A stretch of 64,000 nt of DNA from Manis javanica (Eukaryota > Chordata > Mammalia > Pholidota > Manidae): contig NC_133165.1 of NCBI RefSeq assembly GCF_040802235.1, forward strand, positions 46,327,629 through 46,391,628. Direction: 5' to 3'. How positions within the stretch are numbered: position 1 is the first letter of the stretch; each line of letters opens with the position of its first letter. Below the pieces are notes generated by a model. That model searched no databases. It worked only from the letters and a program-made list of their open reading frames with translations, and had not been told where the DNA came from. Both the position numbers and the translations under genes were made by a program. Positions 43,001 through 55,000 of the stretch are shown in pieces.

Positions 43001-46000
43001 TTTATTAAGCATCTCTTAAGTTTGTCTATGAAACTCAGTTTTTAAGTTTGTTGACATCCTGTGGAACCATCAACCTTAGTTTTGGTTCAGATCTTTTGTG
43101 TATCTTATGTTTTTGTCTTTCAATAATTGTGAATTGAAGTCCCTTGTGTTGGTCCGGCATGTGCAGCGTGCATGTACATGTGTATTATACAAAGGCTTCT
43201 GTCTGAGAGAACAAGTGGAGACTAAAACTTAAGGACCTCGCAAGAAAACTACAGACCACTATCTTTTATGAATTTAGACTGAAAAATCATGAACAAAATA
43301 CCAAAAAAAAAACCCATCCAGCAGCATTTGGAAAGGATTATACATCGTGACCAAATGGAATTTATCCCAGTAATGCAAGTTAGCGTAACATACAAAAGTC
43401 AGTGGAATGCACTGTCAGTAGGAAAAGGACAAAAACCTAATAGTCATCTGAGTAGACAGAGAAAAAGCATTTGAAAAAGATCTTAATACTTCTTCATGAT
43501 AAAAAACCTTAATAAAGTAGGAATATAAGGGGCTTACTTCATCTGATAAAGTGTTTTATCTATGAAAAAACTCATATATCTTTTCCTGTTTTTATATTTA
43601 GGGGTGTGTCTTATAAACAGCTAGGTTTTTTCTTTTTAATCTTGTTGCTTTTTTTTCCTTTTTAACTGAGCTACACATAACTAAATTTACCATTTTAATC
43701 ATTTTGAATTATACAATCCAGTGGCATTTAGTACATTCATATTGTGCAACCATTACCTCTACCTCCAGAACATTATGTCTGCTTTTTAATCTATGCAAGT
43801 TTGCTCATTTACATTTTTTGTAATTGTTAACATGTATTTGGACTCATTCTTACCATATTATTATTTGCTTTCTATTCTATTTTTAAATTCTTAATAGCTT
43901 TATTGAGGTATAATAGACTTATAATAACTGCACATATTTAATGTTAGCAGTCTGATAAGTTGTGACATGTTTGCACCCATGAAATCATCACTACAATCAA
44001 AATAAATAAAATCATTACCCCTAAAAATTTCTTCATGCCCCTTTGTAAACCTTCCCTCCTACCTTTGTTCTTTCCCTGGGCAACCACTGATTTGCTTTTT
44101 ATCACTAGATAAGTTAGCATTTTCTAGAATTTTATATAAATGGAATTGAGTATAATTTGATTGGAAGGGATTTGGTTTCTTTTACTTAGAATAATTGTTT
44201 TTAGATTAACCCTATCTTCTATTATATCGTTCTCTTTTTTTCTCCATTTCTTGATTATTCTTTTTTGACTCTTAATTTGATTTTCTCTACTAATTTGGGA
44301 GTTACATGCTGCTAGTGTAATAGAGATGACCCTTGATGAGTTTTTTTAATCTGTGAGAATTTACTTTATATACCTAATCAAAAAGAAATCTAAAGTTTGA
44401 TTTAGTTAAAATTTCATATGTCCGAGGTTGGGTTAACTGAGATCCTCAAAGGTTGTTTGACATTAAGAGTTTGTGGCTTGTCATGTTGAAGAATAATTCA
44501 AAGACATTATTTTACTTGTAAAACAAGGCAGACCAGTTTTTGACATTGATTTCTAATCAAGACAGGAGCAGGATCTGTGTAGGAGAAAGAGGAACAAGGA
44601 GAAAGGGAGAAACCACAGTGTGGCAATAGTGAATTTTATGTGTTTTTGCTGTATGTAAACTAATTAGCTGTGTGGTTTCAGTTAATGGATTTTCTAAAAG
44701 CATGATAGGCTGTCTCTATAATACCTGTCAGTATCTTTTTTCAGCAGCTGCATGTTAAGCCAGTTTATACCATTGTTTTCAACAGAATTTCACAGTTTTC
44801 ATATTTTGGTTAAAACAAGCACATGAAAGAATGGTCTTATTGATGTCGGATAAGGCTATCTAGCAATATTAAAGTACCTGGATATTAGATACTGGGTTTA
44901 GGCAGAAAATATGGGGACAATCACAGATACAAGAAACATTTAGAGCCTATATTCTATTTAATTTTCTAATAAGGATAAGCCTATTTAGGAGAATGTGTTT
45001 AAGAAACTGTATAGTGAGCTTTCTATTTAATTAAGTGGCTTTTTCTTTAATTAATTGGCTTTTCCAAAGCGTTTATTTGTCCAGGTACAAAAAGATGTGA
45101 CTCATTGCACATCTTTATTAATCTTCACTAACCAGGGTTGGAGATCAGTTTTATTTAGGGTTAATTCTTAGCTAAGGAATTTATGTTAGTTGGGGGCTAA
45201 AACATTTAAATTACTCAACTTGTTATATGGGTCACATTACAGGTAAGTTATAGATAGCACATTCATGTTAATGAATTTGTATTTGGAATAGAAATTCTTA
45301 AGTACAAACTGATGAAATCTAGTGTCTTGGACCCCTTCGACTCTTAATCAAATGTGAGTCTTTTCACAACCTCAGGAATTCCTTGGGTAAAATCTGAAAC
45401 TGGCCTCTATATTGTGCAGGGCAGGGAAAGACTTACGAAAGAGGCAGACCACTCCAGATTGGTAGGTGGCAGGTTTAATAAGATCTTGCCTATACTGCTT
45501 GTCTTGGGTGGCCGTAGAGCTCTATATCTGCCAGAATCTTAAGTTTATATATGGGCCTTAATAGGGTTTAATCACATATTTAGACCAGATGGTCTCAACA
45601 ACACATTATTCTCTAAAGACTGTGTCCTTGAAATGGTTCCCAAGGTGGGAGTGGTAGGCAGAACTTAACATTCCAAAGACAAGGGAGAAGAGAAGGTAAG
45701 GAGCCTCCAATTGCCCAGGTCCGACTCACAGGTCAGTCAGCAGCCACACATCCTCTAGTGAGAGCCAAGATTTTTTTTGAAATTTAGGTGATATTAAATG
45801 TTGAAATATTAGCAGTGAAAAAAAAAAGCAAAAAGTATCTCAAAAGAAGTAAAAAGGGAGGAAGACGCATAATAAAATGTCTTAATTATGAATCTTGATC
45901 TGAAGATGTTTGGAGGAAATTGTTACATCTGATAATATGATTGGCTGTGGAGTCTGGCAAAGATGCTCTCTACTTCTAAGAGTTACTTGTTTCTGGCAGC

Positions 46001-49000
46001 CTTTTTTAAAGTGAATCTCAGGATAAATCTGGTGAGACTGAATATTCAAGTTTATTAGGGTCTTACGAGTGTATGTGCAGGGGCTCCAGATGAGAAGTTG
46101 TTAAGAGTTGTTAAGAGGGCACAGAATGATCCTTTTGAATGTAATTTTACGGCTAACTTCTGTTAGTGTCTCTTAATATCTTCTGTTTCCTAGCTGTCTG
46201 TTTTAAGTAGAAATATATCTGGTGATGTTCTTTTCGGAAAACAGCTTCCGTCTGTTGGATCTATAACTGGGAAGACAGGTAATAGTTTCCTGATAATTTC
46301 TAACAAGATGTGAATATACCAAGGTATACTTTATCATAAAGGAGAGGTCAAGCCAAGTTGTAGGTCTTTCACTTAGCATTTCATAGAGTGAGGTTTATTG
46401 TGTTTCTGAGGTGTGTGAATCACAGTATCCTTATGGCTAGGGACTAAAACTTTAGGCAGAGGAAGAGTTGAGTTCTTTTCAAGTTTAAACAAAATTGATT
46501 TTAAAACAGCATTAGGTCCTTTTATTTTCTCTGAGCTTTGGGGATGATTTGGACCAAGAAGTTTGAGTTTAATGAACATATTTTGTATACTTGCAAAGGA
46601 TTTTACCTATAAAGTGATTTTTTTTATCATTGGAGAGTATTGCAGTGGTATGGGGAGAAAAACCCATAGTCTTTTATTAAGAGTTACAGCATAAATCTTT
46701 TGGCAAGGATAGATTTTTAATCCAGTTGGAAATTCATAAGCTATTACTAAAACATATCTAAAACAACCTTTTAAGCTATTAAAATGAAATTTATTCATGA
46801 ATGTTTAAAATGCACTTAATGATAATTATAGGTAATTCAAATATCTTTTTGACTCTGGAAGGGTTTTTTTTATCAGTATTAATACAAAGTTTAAAACAGT
46901 TTGTCAGTTGGTTTATATTTCATTGTATAAGCATTAAGCTCTGAAGATGGTTTCAGGCACCAAGTGGCCTAAGACTACTTTGAGATAGCCAGTGATCTTT
47001 TTCTCTTTTGTGGGGACATTTTAATGTATTGAGCAATTGTTTTTTTTAATTCAGAATTTAGATTAATCAGTTATCATAGAGAAAAAGGAAGAAAAATAGG
47101 CAGGCTGAAACAGAATTTTTTGTTTAAAACATTGATTTTAAACTGATGAGTTGGTAGCTGGTAAGAGGATCAGTTTGGACAGAGCAAGTAGTATCAAAGA
47201 ACAGCAGTGTTGCTTATGGAGTCTCTGGAAAATCTTGGAGTTAGTTGTGGAGCAACATGACAGGATGTGTCTGTGTCTACAGTGGCCTGGTTGGCACCTC
47301 TACCTTAATAGACTAGGCCATATCATTCTCTTTATAAGAATTTCTTAGTGGGGACAGATCTTGGTTAATAGTCTGGCAAATTCAAATACTTAGTTGTCTT
47401 TGCTTTGGTTATGGTTAACTCTTGGTCATTCTTGTACATAACTTAAACCTAGGACTCTGGAAGAGAAGAGTAATTTCGTGGGAAGAAGAAACATTAGAGA
47501 TGGAAGGGGGCTGGCCTTTCATCCTCTGTGTCTCCTGGCAGGGCGCCCACCACAGAGGAGGACAAGAAGGCGGCTGAGAAGAAACGGGAGGATAAAGCCA
47601 AGAAGAAGCATGATAGGAAATCTAAGCGCTTGGATGAGGAAGAGGAGGACAATGAAGGCGGAGAATGGGAAAGGGTCCGGGGTGGAGTACCCCTCGTTAA
47701 GGTGAGGATTTTAGGATTAAAGTGAATTGGGAAACAGTTTGGGAAACTGTGCAGGTGCCTTTGTGGTTTAGTTGGGAGCAACGTTAAGGCAAAATGGGTT
47801 CCTGTCATCCTGCACATAAGATGTGTATTGCCTAGGAGAAGCCAAAAATGTTTGCCAAGGGAACTGAGATCACCCATGCTGTTGTCATCAAGAAACTGAA
47901 TGAGATCCTTCAGGCCCGAGGCAAGAAGGGAACTGATCGGTAAGATTTGTGGGCCAAGGATGCAGGATTATAGGGTGAAAGCTCTTTTTCTCTAAGGCAC
48001 AGGGAGGAGGTTCATGGGGAAATAATGCTATTTGGGGCAGATTTTCTGCTATTTTTTCTGTCTTTGACTTTAAACCAGTTACCTTTTGTGACTATTTTCA
48101 CATCTGTAAAATGGCAGTACTCACCTTCTTTAGTTACTCAGTGATTTAAGATGATAGGTTATTAGCATTACTGCTGTGTCTGTCTGGAATTTGTAAAGGA
48201 GAAAGAAGTAAATGTACAGGTCGTGAGGATGGGGTATTTATTGCTGTCTGAAGAGAGTATGCTCTATGATAGGATGAGGCTTTTTAATTTGTCTCCAGTG
48301 ACTTACCCAGTTCTGTACCACTCCAGTGCAGCGCAGATTGAGCTGCTCCAGCTACTGGTTCAGATTGCTTCTGAGAACAACCTGGGGGAGGGTGTTATCG
48401 TCAAGATCAAGTTCAATATCATCACCTCTTTGTATGACTACAATCCCAACCTGGCCACATATATGAAGGTGAGGGCAGTGAAGGGTAGCATCCCAGGGCT
48501 GAGCTGGGATGGCTGGGTTAGGGGAAGGTGCTTAGTGTCCTCAAACTCGGGAGCTGTGGAAACAGTCTTGGTAGTTGAAGGCATATGCTTATTCCACCTT
48601 CACACCTCTGACTGACCATTTCCTCTCTTGGCAGCCTGAGATGTGGCAGAAGTGTCTGGACTGCATCAATGAGCTGATGGACATCCTATTTGCAAACCCC
48701 AACATCTTTGTCGGAGAGAACATTCTGGAAGAGAGTGAGAACCTGCATAATGTTGACCAGGTAAAGAGAAATTGGCAGGCTAATTGGAGATATATGTTGT
48801 CTGCTTTGGGAAGGCTGAGTGGAGACAAAAGTGTTGGAAGTCTGGGACTGAGATCTGTGCTAATTTATTCATTTACTCCTCTTCAGCCACTACGTGTCCG
48901 TGGCTGTATTCTAACTCTGGTGGAGCGAATGGATGAAGAGTTTACCAAAATAATGCAAAATACTGATCCTCATTCCCAAGGTGAGCCTGAGAAAGTGTGG

Positions 49001-52000
49001 GCATCAGTGAGAGGAAATGTGCAGGGAGTAAAACCAAGGATGGTACTGAATGAGAGTGTTGGAAAACCAGCCCTTCTTATCCCAGCATTCACTTTGGAGT
49101 GCCTGCTAGGATACTGGACTGCACTCCCATAAGCTTCTGATGCAGTAAGTCTGTGTGAAAAAAATCCAAATTTTGCATTTCTGACATGTTCCCAGGTGGT
49201 GGAGCTACTCTTTGAGAACTGTTGGGCTATGGCCTCTGTTCGTTCGGCTTGTTTAGCTTGGATCAGAGGTATTGGGATGGTGAAAATACGGACATTTACT
49301 CAGTAAAGTGTGAATGACTGTATGTGCCCACCAAGTCAAGGTTATAGTGATGAACAAGGCAGCCAGAGGCTTTCATGCTCACGGAGCTTTCATTTAGGTG
49401 TCAGAGAAAGTCACTTCAACAAATAATACATGAGGTATTTGTTGTAGTGTGAATTTTAAATGCAAATAGGGACCTGTGATAGTGACTGGCGGGGTGGCTG
49501 CTTCAGATAATGGTTGAAGAAAGCATCATTATTAGTTCAGGGCCATTTGAGGTGAGAAGTTAATTAGGGGAGGAATTAGCAGAAGAGCGACTGACAGGAG
49601 GAAAGGGAAAGTGAAGTTGGCTTGTCCCAGGAGAGGATGGTGATTTCAGGCACAGTGGGTAGACTTTTGGGTGCAGAAAACATAGTGGATTGACTGGGTG
49701 ACAGGTGATTGGGAATGCCTGGCTGAACTGAGGCACTCTCCCTGCCAGAGTATGTAGAGCACCTGAAGGATGAGGCTCAGGTCTGCGCCATCATTGAGCG
49801 TGTGCAGTGCTACCTGGAGGAGAAGGGCACCACAGAAGAGATTTGTTGCATCTATTTGAGGCGCATTCTCCATACCTACTACAAATTTGATTACAAGGCT
49901 CATCAGCGGCAGCTAACTCCCCCTGAGGGCTCCTCAAAGGTGAGTGGTAGCAGCCATGTGAGAGAGGAGAGGGATGTGTCAGTCTGTCCTACATGTTTGT
50001 CAGGACTTACTGGCAAATCTGTTCCCTGGGGACCCTCTGAGGTTGAGCAGGGAGGGAAACTTGGCGAGACTAGAATAAGGCTGGATGCAATCTCACCTTT
50101 GGTTGCTGAGGCCTGAGTCATTGTCTTTGTTGCGTCTCCCCTTCCAACATCCCCTCAATCCCCACTCCAAGTCTGAGCAAGACCAGGCAGAAAATGAGGG
50201 TGAGGACTCAGCTGTGCTGATGGAGAGACTGTGCAAATACATCTATGCCAAGGACCGCACAGACCGTATCCGCACGTGTGCCATCCTCTGCCATATCTAC
50301 CATCATGCTCTGCACTCCCGCTGGTATCAGGCCCGTGACCTCATGCTCATGAGCCACCTACAAGACAACATTCAGCATGCGGACCCACCAGTACAGGTAG
50401 GATGGGAAGGAGGTGCTCTGGCCTTGGTGGCAAAGGGAAGACCAGGCCAGGCCCTGTCCTCTACTGGGGCAAAGTGACTCAACCACATTAGCCTCATGTC
50501 TGGCTAGTGCAGATAAAGGCACTTGGTCCTTCCCAAATGCCAGCATTCTTTGATCATCCTCCATGTTAATATATTTGTATGTTCCAGCTGCATTAGAGTT
50601 TTCTGGGATAAGAGATTTGGGTTCAGCTAATATTTATTATATCTCCTCTGTGTGTAGTTCAGAACATTAGGAGATCTTTTTGTTTAAAAGATAAAAAAGC
50701 TTAAGTTGTTAAACTAATGGGAAAGACATGGACCCAAGTACAGTGTGATGGGACATAACAGTAGAAAAACTAATTTTGCGTGTAGCTGTATAATGAGGAC
50801 ATTTTCATATAGGCGGATCATTCAAGTTTTGTCAAAGTATAGATCCTGTAAATATTTAAAACAATTAAATATGTGTATGACATTTGGTGAACCTATCTGG
50901 TGATGGTTTTTCAATAGCACTCTTATTTTTTTTAATTCCATAATATGAATTTATCACAAGTTCTTGTGTTGTTTTCCTCTAATAGATACTTGGTCTGTTT
51001 CTAGTTTTAGGTTGGAATATAAATGAAACTTCTGTGAACATTTGTGCATTAGTCTTTGGATGTATTTTCTCTTGGGTGAATACTTGAAAGTGGAATTATT
51101 GTACCATAAGGGTGTATGTCTAGTTTTACAAGAAATTAAAAAATGGTTATAACTCTACATTCCTACCAATAATGATTGCGTTTCTTGACAGTATTTGGTG
51201 TTGGCAGTCTGAATTTTAGCCATATTGGTGGTTGTGTGATGGTATCTCACTGTGGTGTTAGTTTGTATTTCCCTAATAACTATTGGAATTGACAACTCTT
51301 TTACATTCATTGGCCCTTTCTGTCATGAAAGCTCTGGTCAACTTTTGCCCTTCTTTAAAAGATGGGATTGTTCATTTTTTATTATAAATGTTTTCAAAAT
51401 AGTTTCTTTCAGTCTGTGGTTTTTCTGTTCATTTTCTTAACCATGTCTTCTGGTATAATCCACTTTACCAGTTCTTTTATGATTATTTCTGGGTTCTAGC
51501 CAAAGAAAATTTTGCCTGTTTCCAGTTCATGAAGATAATTCTTTTTTAAATTTTTACTATTTTGAAACTTCTTTGGGTTTTAGCTTTCGCATTTGGATTT
51601 GTGATTTTTGTATGGTGTGAAGTCAGGGTCAAAGATGTTCTTTGCCCCAGTGAATTGCTTTAGTGCCTTTCTGGAAAACCACATGATAAAACCAATGACC
51701 CAGTGAGTATGAGTGTATTTCTGGGCTCTCTATTCTGTTGCATTCATTTGTCTTTTTGTCTGCCCTTATGTTAGTCCCACACTGTCTTGGTGTGCCTTTA
51801 GAGTAAGTCTTGAAGTGAGGTAGTATGAGTCTTACAATTTTACTCTTTTTAAAGTGTGCTTCAGATATTCTGTGACCTTTGCATTTCTACATTAAATTTA
51901 GAATCAATTTATCAATTTCTACAAGAATGCCTGCAATTATATTGAATCTATAAATTACTTTTGGGAGAATTGACATTCTAGCAGCACCGAACCTTTGAAT

Positions 52001-55000
52001 TCTATACATTATCTCTTCATTTCATTCACTTTATATCTGCAGTGTTTATAGTTTTCACTGTGGAGGTATTACACATCTTTCAAAATATTACTGAATGTTA
52101 TACAGCTTTTGATGCTATTTTTTTATATAAGGTATTATTGATATACACTCTTATGAAGGTTTCACATGGAAAAACAATGTACTTACCACATTCACCCATA
52201 TCATGTTCCCCCCCCATACCCCATTGCAGTTACTGTCCATCAGTGTAGTAAGATGCTACAGAGTCACTATTTGTCCTCTCTGTGCTACGCTGTCTTCCCC
52301 ATGATGCCCCCCACACCATGTGTGCCGATCATAATACCCCTCAATCCCCTTCTCCCTAACCCTCCCCTTTGTTAACCACTAGTCGCTTCTTGGAGTCTGT
52401 GAGTCTGCTGCTGTTTTGTTCCTTCAGTTTTGCTTTGTTGTTATACACCACAAATGAGGGAAATCATTTGGTACTTGTCTTTTTCTGCCTGGCTTATTTC
52501 CCTGAGCATAATATCCTCCAGCTCCATCTATGTTGTTGCAAATGGTAGGATTTGTTTCTTTCTAATGGCTGAATGGTATTCCATTGTGTATATACACCAC
52601 ATCTTCTTTATCCATTCATCTGCTGATGGACACTTAGGTTGCTTCCATATTTTGGCTATTGTAAATAGCGCTGCAGTAAACATAGGGGTGTATATGTCTT
52701 TTTGAATCTGAGATCTTGCTTTCTTTGGGTAAATTCCTAGGAGTGGAATTCCTGGGTCAAATGGTATTTCTATTTTTAGTTTTTTGAGGAACCTCCATAT
52801 TGCTTTCCGTAATGGTTGAACTAGTTTACATTCCCACCAGCAGTGTAGGAGGGTTCCCCTTTCTCCACATCCTTGCCAGCATTTGTTGTTCTTAGTCTTT
52901 TCGATACTGACCATCCTAACTGGTGTGAGGTGGTATCTCATTGTGGTTTTAATTTTCATTTCCCTGATAATTAGCAATGTGGAACATCTTTTCATGTGTC
53001 TGTTGGCCATCTGAATTTCTTCTTTGGAGAAGTGTGTGTTCATATCCTCCACCCATTTTTTAATCGGGTTATTTGCTTTTTGGGTGTTGAGGTGTGTGGG
53101 TTCTTTATATATTTTGGATGTTTACCCCTTGTCAGATAGGTCATTTACAAATATATTCTCCCTTACTGTAGGATGCCTTTTGGTTCTGTTGATGGTGTCT
53201 TTTGCTGTACAGAAGCTTTTTAGTTTGATGTAGTCCCATGGTTCATTTTTGCTTTTGTTTCCCTTGCTTGAGGAGATGCATTCAGGAAAAAGTTCCTTTT
53301 TGATGCTATTTTAAACATAATTTTTTTTTTCATTTTCCATTTGGTAACTACTGGTATAAAAGTATAATTTTTGCATATTGACCTTGTATCCTGCCATTTT
53401 GCTAAATTCACTTATTAGGTATAATATTTTATAGATTTCTTAAGATTTTCTACTGTGAAGTAATTATGTTATCTGTATATATAATTTTAAACTATACAAA
53501 GTTTTAAGAATTTTCTTTCTTCTTTCTTTCTAACCATGTTGCAGTGACTCAGTTCTCCAATACTTAGAGGTGAATAAAAGCAGTGAGAACAGACTATCTT
53601 GTCTTGTTCCCAGTCTTAGCAGGGAAGCAGCATTTCACCATTAGTACAATGTTAGCGTAGTATTTTTGTAGATATGCTTGCTCAGGTAAAGAAAGTCTTT
53701 TCAGATCTTCGTTGGCAAAGAATTTTTATCCTAAGATGTTGAATTTTGTCAAGCTTTTTGTGTATGTATTGAAATGATGCAGTTCTCCTTTCCTTTATTC
53801 TGTTCATTTGGGGAATAACTGTGATTTAGATTTTTATACCAGCTTTTCACTCCTGGGATATATAGCCTACTTGGTCTTGATATATTCTCTCTCCTACATA
53901 TTGCTGGATTCTGTTTGCTAATAGATTTTTTTAAGTTCTTTGTATCTATGTTCAAGATTAATACTGATTTCTATCTATTTTTTTAGTCTGTAAAGACTTA
54001 GCTTTCCCCCTACCCTGCAAAATCTGTACTACATACATCTTCCTTATCTTCATTAGTGGTAAGTCCATCTTTTCAGTTGCCTAGGCCACAAACCTTGGAG
54101 TTATTCTTTATTTTTGTTTTTCTCTCACATAATACATTCCCAGCCATTTCTGTTCAAAACCCGTGTCTGACCACTTATCACTTCCAGTGTTACCCTTTGG
54201 TCTGAGCCACCTTCATCTTCCTGGTTTCTCTCTGTTCCTGCCCTTATTTCCCTTTAGCTTGCTCCCCCTTTTTCTATTAGATCTTTATTTAAATATTCCC
54301 TTCAAAATGAGACTTTCCTTAGTTCTGAGTTCCTACCACTACCATCACCACTGCACAAACTCCCTTCCTCCTTCATTCCCTCCTCTGCTTTTTCTTTCTC
54401 CCTGAACATGAGTCACCATCTGTACATTGTAGTTATTTTGTCCTCCGCTCCCCAATCCCTAGAATTTAAGCTCCGTGGAAGGGCAGGGATTTGTCTGTTT
54501 TGTTCTGTGCCCCAGCCCACAGCCTAGTAGTGCTCAGCACACAGTAGGTGCTCAGTGTATGTTTTGTTAAATGGATGAACATCTTTCCTTGTGCCTGTCA
54601 CCTCTGAGTGTATTGCTCTGTTTCTAGATCCTGTACAACCGCACCATGGTGCAGCTGGGCATCTGTGCATTCCGGCAAGGCCTGACAAAGGATGCTCACA
54701 ATGCCCTGCTGGACATCCAGTCAAGTGGTCGGGCCAAGGAGCTTCTGGGCCAGGGTCTGCTGCTTCGCAGCCTGCAGGAGCGCAACCAGGAGCAGGAGAA
54801 GGTGGAGCGGCGCCGGCAGGTGCCCTTCCACTTGCATATCAACCTGGAGCTGCTTGAGTGTGTTTATCTGGTGTCTGCCATGCTCCTGGAGATCCCCTAC
54901 ATGGCAGCCCATGAGAGTGATGCCCGCCGACGCATGATTAGCAAGCAGTTTCATCACCAGCTACGGGTGGGAGAGCGACAGCCCTTGCTGGGTGAGTGAG

